This document shows, in pieces, positions 43,802 through 54,644 of a DNA stretch of 64,000 nucleotides. How positions within the stretch are numbered: the stretch's first letter is position 1; each line of letters begins with the position of its first letter. Location of the stretch: positions 15,282,244-15,346,243 of the forward strand of contig NC_134891.1 in assembly GCF_041734735.1 (NCBI RefSeq). Direction: 5' to 3'. A model generated the notes under the pieces. That model ran no database searches and was not told the origin of the DNA. It saw nothing but the letters and a program-made list of their open reading frames with translations. The stretch is from Babylonia areolata. Its lineage: Eukaryota; Mollusca; Gastropoda; Neogastropoda; Buccinidae. A program made the translations under genes and the position numbers.

Positions 43802-45846
43802 ATGGTGGCGCAGCCAACGTACTCCCTGCGTGAGGTTGTCGAAATTGTGACAGAAGGATCAGACACTGAATGTGATCTCCTTGACACTGGTGACAAATTT
43901 CCTGATGATTTTTCTGGTGATGATGACATTCAGTTAGTACCAGATGATGATTTTGAAAGTGACGACAAACTTTGCTGACTGACCCCTTCAATGCTGAGAC
44001 AGAAATAGACAGTGACATAAGTGATGACCATACTGCAAGACAAGATGACTTGATGACTGTAGATATTGACGATGAGGAACAAGAGTACATGTATGAGTGG
44101 GTAAAAGACCTGACAAACTTCCCGCTGGCTGCACCTTTCACTGGGACCCCAGGATTCTCACTACCAGCTGATTTTCCGGATACGCCCACCCCTGTTGACT
44201 TCTACTGACTGATCATTGACAAAGACCTTATCAAGCTGTTCAAGACAGAAACAAACCGCTATGCTAGGGGGAAATGTGCTCAAAAACAAGCAACAGGACA
44301 ACTAACACCACGTTCAGTTTTTAGAACTTGGAAGCCAGGGACAATTGACGAGATGACATGTTTTGCTGCCATACTCATACACATGAGACTGATAGAAAAA
44401 CTGAAAATCACTGACTACTGGTCGACCGATCCTTCTCTGCACACTGAGTTAATTTATTTCTTGTGTAAATAATGTTGATTTTTATAATTTTTAATGAATA
44501 ATTTGTATAGATTAATGTGAAATTATCATTTTCTGTGTGTACGCTTAATAAATTGCGTGGGGGTGTGTCTGTAAAATGGGTGTGTCTGTGTGTTATGTGT
44601 GGACGTGTCTGTGCTGTGTGCATGTGTGTTATTCATATTGTCACTCCTGAAATATTATGCATGTGTATATGCTGTGTAATATTATTGATATTTATTTTGC
44701 TCCTCCCCCCCTTTTCTGGCAATACATGCAAAAGCTTTTCTTCTTTTTTCTTTTCTTTTTTTCTTATGACAGCATTGTCTGTTACAGAAATTTGGAACAC
44801 TTTACACGCCTGAGGAAGAGATCTGCATTGATGAGGCCATGTGTCCATGGAAAGGCTGGTCTTCTTTCCATGTCTACATGCGGGACAAGCTGGTCAAATG
44901 GGCACTCAAGCTCTATGAGCTTTGTAAGTCCTCTTCTGGTGATGTTGTCAACCTGGAGGTGATGCACCACAGCCTGGGTGGGTGTCAGCAACACACCTTT
45001 TGACGTCTGCATGTGTCTGCTGGAGCCACTGAAAACCTTGGCCAAAAGCTGTGTGTAGACAACTATTACTGCAGCCCCCTCTTAGCAGAAACCCTGAGTG
45101 TTGAAAACACCCAGGTTGTTGGCACAGTACGTTCCAACAGAGTCAGCCTCCCAAAAGACCTGGTGCAGCAGCCCATGGCAAGAGGCAATGTTGACTACCG
45201 GTGCAAGAACCAGACCATCTTTCTGCGGTGGAAGGTGGTCTACATGCTTTCAACAAAGCACCTCCCAACCATGCAGCCAGTGCGGTCCAGGACAGAGATG
45301 AAGGAGAAGCCTGTTTGTATTGTGAATTACATAGACAACATGGCAGGCGTCGACAAGTCCGACCAGATGATTTCCTACCTCCCTCTGCACTGTAAAACAG
45401 TGAAGTGGTGGAAAAAGCTGGCTTTTCATCTGCTGACTCTGTCCATGATACAGAGTCACATCCTCACAAGCACAGGAAGCTCCACCACCTCAAGGCAATC
45501 CAGCTGGATGCTTTTGTGAAGTCTGTGATGAAGGACTTGGCAGCTGAACCAGTACCTGCAGATGACCCACAGCCATCTACCTCCGGCACCACCCACCCAG
45601 ACACAGGAACAGACATGGGGAGACTGAGGCCAGGCAGTCACTGGCCTGCTGACATTCCACCCACCAAGGAGCAGCATACCAGGAAAATACAGAGAGGGTG
45701 CAAGGTGTGTTACGCCAAACACAAAGCACAAGGAGCTGAAAAACGCAAAAAAAGCCACCACAATCATGTGCAAACAATGTAAAGTGCCCCTCTGTGCTGT
45801 TCCATGCTTTGAGGTATTCCACACAGTCAAGGACTACAGCAAATAA
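43802..45846 (+). pseudogene. piggyBac transposase relic
   Basis: An acidic N-terminus from ATG 43802 leads, after a frame change near 43975, to LPADFPDTPTPVDFY and then MTCFAAILIHMRLIEKLKI. The catalytic part resumes at about 44788 (YTPEEEICIDEAMCPWKG, WALKLYELCKSSSGDVVNLE), continues with VDNYYCSPLL, VGTVRSNRVSLP and VNYIDNMAGVDKSDQMISYL. It closes with a Cys-rich finger (CKVC, then CKQCKVPLCAVPCFEVFHTV) ending in TAA at 45844-45846. Between about 44465 and 44785 a GT-rich, T-rich insert replaces the expected middle domain. It ends in TGTTACAG and could be mistaken for an intron. Stops are seen near 43974, 44206 and 45001, with frame changes. Dead copy; ends were not identified. Confidence 0.88.
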
Positions 45847-47126
45847 TAATCTCGCTGCAGCAGAAATGTGTAAATAGTTTTTTCTTCTTTTTTTCAAGTG
45901 ATGGATTTGTATGGTTTTGCATTTTCTGTTTTTCCAGTGTTGTGATCTTTATTTTACTTTTTTAAACAGTTTGTTGTGCAACATTTGACTTCAAACTGAT
46001 TCATGAGAATCAGGGAAACCTACTGTGTGAGAAAATCATGTTATGATTATTTTTGGATTAGCTGATGGATATGACATGCCTAGTGAGTACAGTATACCTA
46101 TTTTTCAAACTTTTTTTGTTTTTCAGTATTTAGTGACATAATTCAAAATATCTGAAAAAATATTTAGCTGCATTTAATGAGAAAACTGTTTTGAAATGTT
46201 AAAAGAAGAGATAGTAAACTTTCTAGTGATATATAATTTGTATGTATTTGTCTCTGTGTGAAAGTGTGTCGAATTTTTGAAATATGACAAAAACAGCCCG
46301 TCACAGCAAAACTACATGAACTATTCAACTACGTCTCCATAGAGTTAATGTGCGTAATTATGTATTTGTATGAATGTATATATAAAAACAAAACAAAAAA
46401 AACAATGGAAAAAATATTTAGCAGGAACAACAACAGAAGTAACTCTTATTTCCTTCAACAAAGTATCCAAAGGACACTGATGGGTGTGGCCACAGTCAAT
46501 TATTAAATGAACACATCTGGTTTACTCTGGAGCACATCATCTCAATCCCACTCCCACCAATATTAAACACAAGTAACCAATATTAAACACAGGTAAGTAT
46601 TATTTCAGTCCAACACTTTCTTTCCCACTCTCCACAAGTAAGTATCATGTATGTACGCAAGTATGGTAGTGCAAGTATGTAGATGTGAAATTGAGCAAGT
46701 TTTGATTATTATCACCCACACACACCCACACACAAAACATAAATAAGAAATATAGGTTACTGAATCACAAATGTCAAGAGTGAAATCTGACCAGGAGTCC
46801 TCAGGAGGAAAAGGAAAATAGAAAAAAAAGAAAGAAAAAAATGAAAGAAAAAGAAGCACTGAATTGTCTTTCCCTTTTGATCATTGAAATATCACTGTCA
46901 AACATGTAAATGTGAAACCCTTGAAGACACCGGCGGGCTGAAGTTGTGGTTCTTCCAACCGAGCGTCGGTAGAAACATTGGCGGACCCGTCGCTGGTACC
47001 AGGAGGAAGGTGGTCTAAAGTAATGTGAGCTGGAGACCAGCGGAAGATCCAACGCCACGAAGATGAACACTGGATGGAGCATCATGGTTATAACAGCATC
47101 CAGGAAAACTGACCAGACTACAAAAA
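45847..47126. other. AT-rich intronic DNA
   Basis: No gene is seen. Short CA-rich parts and oligo-A tracts are present. A patch at 46915-47085 is less AT-rich, but its open frames are not convincing. Confidence 0.5.
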
Positions 47127-48586
47127 AACAAGAGAGGCAAGGCCTTCAAGACTCACTTGTGATACACTTAAAAAAAAAAATAAATAAAAAATCTAATCGT
47201 TAAAATGTGTTCTGTATTTATTATTATAAAGCTTCGGGTTAAAAGAAAAAGAAAAAAAAAAAGACCTAACGGCAGATTCGAACTCCGTGTGTTTGGGTGA
47301 GAAGAAACTGTCTTACCCATTACACTGTCATGGCTCCTTAACTGACGTTAAAAAATATAACATTTAAACATACTTTTTTAAAGGGCGATAAATCAATTGC
47401 GGTATTTGCAGTGAGAACGCTGTTTAAATCATATTATTCTGGTGTATCTTGGGCATTCAAAAAATCTTTAAGGGCAAATAAAAATTCTTTTTAAGTCCAC
47501 GGTAAAGGAGACATGGCTATTGCCGCAATCAAACTGCAACATTTAGCTGTTTTCTCTGGATCTTGATAGATGTACAAGTTTCAGTTAGTTACACCCAGTT
47601 GACACGGTCGATTCAATTTCTCTTGTATGTTCATTCTAGTTTTATAGTTTTAAAGTTGATATGAAAATTGAGTATTTTGTTAAATTAATAACACGTAGAG
47701 CAAAGTACAAGTACTTCTAAACGTCTTATGAAGTGAAAAGGACTTCATTTTGAGAAAAGTCAAGACTGGAAATTTTTACGTTTTACCAATTCAAGGGTAT
47801 TAACTCGCATGGTTTATTATTTTTAACTGTGAATTCCGACTGATTCTGTGGATATTTTTATGGCAGTTTGGGGCATAATCCGGTAAGTGATGAGGCATTC
47901 ACAAATCTTTCTCTGAATAAATATTTATCGGTCTCCTTCTCCAACTTTCCATCACATGTTGTCGTGTATTGTCAATTGAATATAGGACTGAACGGGCAGG
48001 TCAACAACTTGAAACAAAATGGCGTTGTCCGCGTTCGCGAAGAATATGAGCACGCGCTTTGAATGTGTATAAATATGTGTACGCAACTGATTTTTGCCTA
48101 TGACCTTCAGGGCTCAGCCAATAGATTTATAAAGTCTACTCGTCGTATTGATTTTAGTATTTTCCGAAAAAGACCACTTGGGCGAATGAACATAGTGAAA
48201 GCCCTGTACACTGAGAGTAAAACACACAAGCTTTTTATGTATTGAGTATAATTTCAAAATGTAATGTTTAAGATGAGAAGGATCAGTTTAAAGCAAATTA
48301 AGTCCCTTAGCATTAATTACAGATTATTAATTTCCCTTTTTTACTATCTGCACCAAAACGTTTGCAAAATAAATAAAACTTCCATGCTTAGCAAAAGAAG
48401 TTCCTGTTTGAACAAAAAATGATAACAATGACTGCTCTTGTTGTTGTGTCAGAATATCAGATCAAAGTGCCAAGTTTAGAGAATAACAAAAAATATATAT
48501 GTAACAGTAAATGCAGTTTGCATATAATTTGGCTTCTTTTAAAAAAAATTTTTTGTGCCCATCCCAGAGGTGCAATATTGTTTTAA

Positions 48587-49638
48587 CTCACTCACTGCCA
48601 TTGTCCGCATATGCGGACATCGTCGGAGAAAGCGTTGGATGCCAATGTCCGCATATGCGGACTTGGATTTTAAAAAGTCGTGCTGTCGGAGTGACGCGTC
48701 GGATGCGAAAATCAAAAGCAGATGTGATATCTTATGTCACCTCTGGTCAGCTTTTCATTCACACACGCTGCGTGTGTGTCGCGATAAGCTCAACCGCAGT
48801 TGATAACAAAGCGTACCCCCTGTCAGCTTTGTAAGTTGTTTGACAAGATGGCGTCACGGCGAAGTGTTCGACACGGTCGGAGAGGTGAAATATTACTCAG
48901 CGTCGAAGATGCTTTGGAAATGATCCAATCTGAAGGCTCTGATGTCGAAGGAGATAATGTTGATTCTTCGGACAGTGAATTTGAACCAGATCCCGATGAA
49001 CTAGAAATAGATTCGGCCACTGAAGAGAGTGTTTACAATGGAGAGGAAAGTGAGGAACATGTGCCAGCAGATGAGACAGACACAGACGACGAAACCACTG
49101 AGGAAACGGACGATTTTGCAAGTGTTTTCACCAGTGATTGGACTGACAATTTTTCCTTTTTCCCTCTTGCACATCCCTTCACTGGCATACCAGGTTTGTC
49201 AGCTGACTGGCCAGTCAACACCCAGCCGGTTGAGTTTTTTTCTTTGTTCTTTGATTTTCATTATGTAGAGACAATATTTTTTTTTTTATGTGTGAATTTC
49301 AACTTTCTTCACCACCTGTTCATACTTCATTGCATGCACTAGGTCTTCAGTTCCTCAAATAGCGTTAGAATGTGATGTGGAACATGCTGGTGTACCTTTC
49401 TGATGGGTGCAAAAATGCTAAAAAAATACACAAAATATGGATACGCGATCAACATCAAGATGGTGAGTAAATACTTTGATTTTTTGCACACATATGGAAC
49501 AACATTCCTTGCATACATATACTAAGTATCAGTTGTCTGGGTGTTAATTTGTTGTTTTTTTACAATTTTTTCCCCATCCTATACAAACCCTGGGTTTTCA
49601 GGGATTGGCAAGGGCAAAAACTCTTGGCATGGAGTGAG
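48587..49638 (+). mobile_element. piggyBac derivative PB1, 1052 bp
   Basis: TTAA flanks both ends (48583-48586 and 49639-49642). The ends are inverted (CTCACTCACTGCC and, in reverse complement, CTCACTCCATGCC). Two 16-bp palindromes GTCCGCATATGCGGAC lie near the left end (48603-48618 and 48647-48662). The element keeps only the start of a transposase gene; the catalytic domain is deleted. Confidence 0.87.
48848..49342 (+). CDS. Truncated piggyBac transposase N-terminus (PB1)
   Basis: A frame of 164 codons from MASRRSVRHGRRGE. A long acidic region (SEGSDVEGDNVDSSDSEFEP, then Glu/Asp-rich) is followed by FPLAHPFTGIPGLSADWP, which matches the start region of piggyBac transposases and the relic at 44110-44190. 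The end is frayed by low-complexity DNA. Without a DDE domain it cannot catalyse movement; the open frame could still give an acidic peptide. The Met at 48848 is preferred to an upstream in-frame ATG because it follows an ACAAG context and begins the conserved basic stretch. Confidence 0.7.
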   Translation: MASRRSVRHGRRGEILLSVEDALEMIQSEGSDVEGDNVDSSDSEFEPDPDELEIDSATEESVYNGEESEEHVPADETDTDDETTEETDDFASVFTSDWTDNFSFFPLAHPFTGIPGLSADWPVNTQPVEFFSLFFDFHYVETIFFFLCVNFNFLHHLFILHCMH

Positions 49639-49785
49639 TTAACGCGGCGTTCAGTTGTCTGTGTCTGTGCCTGTGTGTCCGTGGTAAACTTTGACATTGC
49701 CATTTTCTCTGCAAATACTTTGTCAGTTGACACCAAATTAGGCATAAAAATAGGAAAAATCAGTTTTTCCAGTCATCTTGTTTAA

Positions 49786-50834
49786 CTCACTCCATGCCAA
49801 GAGTTTTTGCCCTTGCCAATCCCTGAAAACCCAGGGTTTGTATAGGATGGGGAAAAAATTGTAAAAAAACAACAAATTAACACCCAGACAACTGATACTT
49901 AGTATATGTATGCAAGGAATGTTGTTCCATATGTGTGCAAAAAATCAAAGTATTTACTCACCATCTTGATGTTGATCGCGTATCCATATTTTGTGTATTT
50001 TTTTAGCATTTTTGCACCCATCAGAAAGGTACACCAGCATGTTCCACATCACATTCTAACGCTATTTGAGGAACTGAAGACCTAGTGCATGCAATGAAGT
50101 ATGAACAGGTGGTGAAGAAAGTTGAAATTCACACATAAAAAAAAAATTGTCTCTACATAATGAAAATCAAAGAACAAAGAAAAAAACTCAACCGGCTGGG
50201 TGTTGACTGGCCAGTCAGCTGACAAACCTGGTATGCCAGTGAAGGGATGTGCAAGAGGGAAAAAGGAAAAATTGTCAGTCCAATCACTGGTGAAAACACT
50301 TGCAAAATCGTCCGTTTCCTCAGTGGTTTTGTTGTCTGTGTCTGTCTCATCTGCTGGCACATGTTCCTCACTTTCCTCTCCATTGTAAACACTCTCTTCA
50401 GCGGCCGAATCTATTTCTAGTTCATCGGGATCTGGTTCAAATTCACTGTCCGAAGAATCAACATTATCTCCTTCGACATCAGAGCCTTCAGTTTGGATCA
50501 TTTCCAAAGCATCTTCGACGCTGAGTAACATTTCACCTCTCCGACCGTGTTGAACACTTCGCCGTGACGCCATCTTGTCAAACAACTTACAAAGCTGACA
50601 GGGGGCACGCTTTGTTATCAACTGCGGTTGAGCTTATCGCGACACACACGCAGCGTGTGTGAATGAAAAGCTGACCAGAGGTGACGTAAGATATCACATC
50701 TGCTTTTGATTTTCGCATCCGACGCGTCACTCCGACAACACGACTTTTTAAATTCCAAGTCCGCATATGCGGGCATTGGCATCCAACGCTTTCTCCGACG
50801 ATGTCTGCATATGCGGACAATGGCAGCGAGTGAG
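49786..50834 (-). mobile_element. piggyBac derivative PB2, 1049 bp, inverted
   Basis: Reverse-complement copy of PB1, nearly identical over its full length, with TTAA at 49782-49785 and 50835-50838. The two subterminal palindromes each differ by a base. It lies 147 bp from PB1, in opposite orientation. Confidence 0.87.
50082..50573 (-). CDS. Truncated piggyBac transposase N-terminus (PB2)
   Basis: Same 164-codon-type frame as in PB1 (MASRRSVQHGRRGE, SEFEPDPDELEID, FPLAHPFTGIPGLSADWP) with a few substitutions, still open. The catalytic domain is missing. Conservation of the frame in both copies reflects recent common origin and need not mean selection. Confidence 0.68.
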   Translation of the reverse strand: MASRRSVQHGRRGEMLLSVEDALEMIQTEGSDVEGDNVDSSDSEFEPDPDELEIDSAAEESVYNGEESEEHVPADETDTDNKTTEETDDFASVFTSDWTDNFSFFPLAHPFTGIPGLSADWPVNTQPVEFFSLFFDFHYVETIFFLCVNFNFLHHLFILHCMH

Positions 50835-50873
50835 TTAAAACATAGACTGACTTTGTTTACACAAGTGAGTCAA

Positions 50874-51414
50874 AAATACAACCACTGGCCTACGCACAGT
50901 GAGTTGTGTGAAAAAAACAACAAAAAAACTAAAGGTGCCTAACACAGTAACAAAGATACACTGAATGCTGATATTCCCATCTGGCAGACACTTGTTCATC
51001 CACAGAGGGAAACAGAATGAAATCAACAACAACCAAACAACTGCAGCAGCCAAATGCTGCTCTCCTCACAACCTTCTCCAAGGACACTCTCCCTGAGATC
51101 CGTAAAGACACCTACGTCATTATACAAATACATCATACACTAAAAACTGAAGTAAAACGTCACACATAAATTGTCACACAAAACAATGTTACACAAGCAT
51201 GGCACACCTCTGGCCCTACGACCAGCTACAAAGAGAAGCATGCATGACAAAAAGCCTGTGCACAAACAACAGTAACACACCTGCCTCTAATAATCCCAAC
51301 AGTCTAACGGCATCTGCCAACTTTGCCTGCCGAAAAGGGGACAATACGGATTTGAACCCCCATCTGAACAAAAAATATGCATAACAAAATACTGCAACCA
51401 CTAGGTCGTCTGTG
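50874..51414. other. Unassigned intronic DNA
   Basis: No gene or named repeat is seen. The piece just left of 51415 reads into the minisatellite. Confidence 0.5.
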
Positions 51415-51471
51415 ACAATGCCCCAGGATATAAATTTGCCCCAGGACTGAAATTTCCATCCCTTTCCAGCT

Positions 51472-51562
51472 CTTGGGGCAGGCCCCCTGGGAGAACTTGT
51501 AGAGGAAGGTGATGGTCTCCTGGGATGGGGTCCCCATCCCCCTCGTTCCCCACCATGCATGC
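51472..51562 (-). pseudogene. Partial copy of the 135-bp MSH6 exon
   Basis: It matches the first two thirds of the exon at 42909-43043: GCATGCATGGTG, then the part encoding [12 protein letters not shown] and QGACPK. The acceptor AG is kept. An extra C in the GACCCCATCCC stretch shifts the frame, and the 3' third with the donor is missing and replaced by minisatellite. Thus it is not a usable exon. It shows that exon plus flank were copied about 8.5 kb upstream within the same intron. Confidence 0.88.
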
Positions 51563-52139
51563 CTGTCGTCGCACAGCGCACTGTCAGTAACTTCTTCAGT
51601 GCCCCCCCGGGGCAGAAATCTGCCCAAGGAAGGAAATTTTCCGTCTCCTTCCGCAGTGCAAAAAACATGGCCGAGGATGGAAAATTCCAACCCCTTCCAG
51701 TGTGAAAAAATGTGCCCCGTGACAGAAATTTGCTATGGGCTGAAATTTCCTCCCCCTTCCTATGTAAAAACGTGCCCCAGAACTGAAATTTCTGTCCCCT
51801 TCCAGTGTGCAAAAACATGCCCCAGGAAGTAAATTTCCGTCCCCTTCCAGTGTGCAACAACGTGCCCCGTGACAGTTATTTGCAGCCCCTTCCAGTGTGT
51901 AAAAACGTGTCCCCTGATGGAAATTTGCCCAGGACAGAAATTTCCATTCCCTTCTAATGAGCAAAAACTTGCTCCAGGGTGTAAATTTCCGTCCCCTTCT
52001 AATGTGCAAAAATGTGCCCCAGGACAGAAATTTCAATCATCTTCCAGTGTGCAAACATGTGCCCTGTGCCCCATGACAGCTATTTGCCCCCGGACTGAAA
52101 TTTCCATCCCCTTTCAGTGTGCAAAAACAAGGCCCAGGA

Positions 52140-52505
52140 CTGAAATGTGGAGTGATGGCCTAGAGGTAACGCGTCTGCCTAGGAAGCGAGAGAATCTGAG
52201 CGTGCTGGTTCAAATCACGGTTCAGCCGCCGACATTTTCGCCCCCTCATTCAGATGAGACGATAAACCGAGGTCCCGTGTGCAGCATGCACTTAGCGCAC
52301 GTAAAAGAACCCACAGCAACAAAAGGGTTGTTCCTGGCAAAATTCTGTAGAAAAATCCACCTCGATAGGAAAAACAAATAAAACTGCATGCAGGAAAAAA
52401 TACCAAAAAAATGGGTGGCGCTGTAGTGTAGCGACGCGCTCTCCCTGGGGAGAGCAGCCCGAATTTCACACAGAGAAATCTGTTGTGATAAAAAGAAATA
52501 CAAAT
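52140..52505 (+). repeat. SINE-B copy, tRNA-derived
   Basis: The head GATGGCCTAGAGGTAACGCG (A-box-like) and GGTTCAAATCACG (B-box-like) form a tRNA-type pol III promoter. The body has CGCACGTAAAAGAACCCAC and GGCAAAATTCTGTAGAAAAA, ending with GTAGCGACGCGCTCTC and a short AAATAC tail. It is inserted in the minisatellite. A second copy in reverse is at 53765-54165. It resembles SINE families common in molluscs; family name not assigned. Confidence 0.85.
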
Positions 52506-52725
52506 ACAAATTTCCATCCCTTTTCAGTGTGCAAAAACATGGCCAAGGACAGAAATTTCCATCCCCTTCCAGTGTGCAAAAACATCCCCCAGGATGTAAA
52601 TTTGACCCATGAAAAATTTTCATCCCTTCCAGTATGCAAAAACATGCCCCCAGATGGAAATTCTTTACCACTTCCAGTATGCGAAAAAGTGCCCCATGAC
52701 AGAAATTTGCCCCAAGATGAATTTT

Positions 52726-53400
52726 TCATAGGGATTTTCTTATGTGTTGTTATGTCAGAAATCATAATTTACCTGTCTGCCAAGTTTTAATTACGGTATA
52801 AATGCAGAGGGAGGGTAAATACAGGCCATTTTTCCTTTTTTGGGCCCTATAAATAACGTTTGGAGGTATATGTGCTTGAAATGGCACAATGTCCACGTAT
52901 TTCATCACACAGTTAATTTCTTTATGTCTACAGAGAGAAACTGGATTGAGCTATTCCATGAATGACATTAAAATTGGATCAGCGCCATAATAGCATGTCA
53001 CGTGATCAAATACTTCCGGTGTACTGAAAATGCTCAAACACCAGCAACCTGTTACTGGATGAAGGATTTCTTTATCAGCGTGAGGTATCTGCTAGTATAA
53101 TTAGGCACTATAATAGAATACATTCGTATCATAATATGTAGTACTGCATCTAATCAGTCTAATTTACATAGTTTCTGTCCCAGCCGACTGCAAGGGCCAC
53201 AATGTAAATGAAGCGGGGTGATTTTTTTCTTTTCCTTTTCCAATGCATTTTTATGAAAGAAATCACACTGTATCAGTGTTACTGGGGGTTATTCATGCTT
53301 TGAATGCATGGGGAGTACACATATCTATACTGGTCGCTTTTTCTTCTTAAAACTATATATAGATGAAGTCTTGGGTATACCTGGTTGCAACGCCACAGTA
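52726..53400. other. Unassigned intronic DNA
   Basis: No gene is seen; AT-rich with no repeat that I can name. Confidence 0.5.
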
Positions 53401-53764
53401 ACCAAATTACGAACCTACATTCATTTTCTTTGTGTTATGCATAAAATTCAGAAGCTTGGACACACAAATTCTGCATCATTCACAACAAAAACAACTTCAA
53501 GACAGACGTAAGATTAGTGATCAAAACAAAGCAAGGATCAGACTGAGAAATATGAAATTTGATATGTTCACAAAATCCATACAAAGTCTGAAGGTTACAC
53601 AAAGTTTGCAAAGAGACTGGATGATGCATTGTATGCAATTCACTTTAGAACTGTCAGACATCTCATTAAATGCAAACAGTTAAACCAGTTAAACACTGAC
53701 ATAAGGACAAAAAGCCTGAGAGAAGGATACCATAGCAGGACCATCAACTCCCAGGAAAAAAGAC

Positions 53765-54165
53765 AACTTGTATTTATTTATATTTCTTTTTATCACAACA
53801 GATTTCTCTGTGTGAAATTCGGGCTGCTCTCCCCTGGGAGAACGCATCGCTACACTACAGCGCCACCTGGTTTTTTGTATTTTTTCCTGCGTGCAGTTTT
53901 ATTTGTTTTTCCTACTGAAGTGAATTTTTCTACAGAATTTTGCCAACCCTTATTTTGCCATGGGTTCTTTCATGTGTGCTAAGTGCATGCTGCACACGGG
54001 ACCTCGGTTTATCGTCTCATCCGAATGACTAGCATCCAGACCACCACTCAAGGTCTAGTGGATGGGGAGAAAATATTGGCGGCTGAGCCGTGATTTGAAC
54101 CAGCACGCTCAGATTCTCTCACTTCCTAGGCGGATGCGTTACCTCTAGGCCATCACTCCACCAAC
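53765..54165 (-). repeat. SINE-B copy, inverted
   Basis: Reverse complement of the family at 52140-52505, with the tRNA-like head at about 54100-54165 and the tail at about 53765-53800. It carries about 40 extra bases after the head. It interrupts the degenerate protein gene of this region. Confidence 0.85.
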
Positions 54166-54406
54166 TTGCACTGAAAGTTTTTTTTTTTCTTTTTCCAAGA
54201 CATTGCTTCATCATTTGTGACAAAGCGAGGAAATGGAACCCAGTTTCTAAAAAAACAGAGCTCTTAAACTGGTTAAAGTGTGGCAAAATGACTGAAGACT
54301 CATCAGAGGCAGCCTATCTAACCAAAGGAATTGTGATCGTCTTCTCTAAATACATAACAGATCTTGTGGCACGGGAAGTACACTACTACAAAAGTTTTCG
54401 AGGGGG

Positions 54407-54644
54407 ACTTCATTCTAAGGCATGTGGATAGACATGGAAGACTTCATTCTAAGGCATGTGGATAGACATGGAAGACTTCATTCTAAGGCATGTGGATAGA
54501 CATGGAAGACTTCATTCTAAGGCATGTGGATAGACATGGAAGACTTCATTCTAAGGCATGTGGATAGACATGGAAGACTTCATTCTAAGGCATGTGGATA
54601 GACATGGAAGACTTCATTCTAAGGCATGTGGATAGACATGGAAG
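54407..54644 (+). repeat. Minisatellite, seven identical 34-bp units
   Basis: The unit begins ACTTCATTCTAAGGCATGTG and ends GATAGACATGGAAG, repeated seven times in 238 bp without a difference. The perfect identity points to recent expansion or ongoing slippage. Confidence 0.95.

Larger units (their letters stand above)
47127..50873 (+). repeat. Dispersed element A (long version) with two piggyBac insertions
   Basis: It starts and ends like 33987-34569, including the inverted GACTCACTTG 10-mers (47150-47159 and 50862-50871). It keeps about 1.05 kb (47170-48228) that the short copy lacks. That extra part includes a tRNA-like stretch at about 47265-47340, with GAGTTCGAATCTGCC on the minus strand. 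Two piggyBac derivatives occupy its two TTAA sites, and the 139 bp between them are inverted relative to the short copy. Confidence 0.7.
51415..52725 (-). repeat. Second minisatellite block with a partial MSH6 exon and a SINE inside
   Basis: About 15 units like those at 43090-43435 (GAAATTTCCATCCCCTTCC and GTGTGCAAAAACATGCCCC). A partial copy of the MSH6 exon with its acceptor side lies at 51472-51562. A SINE-B copy (52140-52505) interrupts the array, which resumes at about 52507-52725. Confidence 0.85.

Noticed and set aside
44465-44790. A spliceosomal intron in the piggyBac relic
   Set aside because: A coding block of the transposase is missing as well, so a simple intron does not explain it.
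47265-47340. tRNA gene
   Set aside because: A B-box-like sequence is present, but the cloverleaf cannot be completed by eye and it lies within a dispersed repeat.
54407-54644. CRISPR-like array
   Set aside because: Units are contiguous with no spacers, and the setting is an animal intron; it is a minisatellite.
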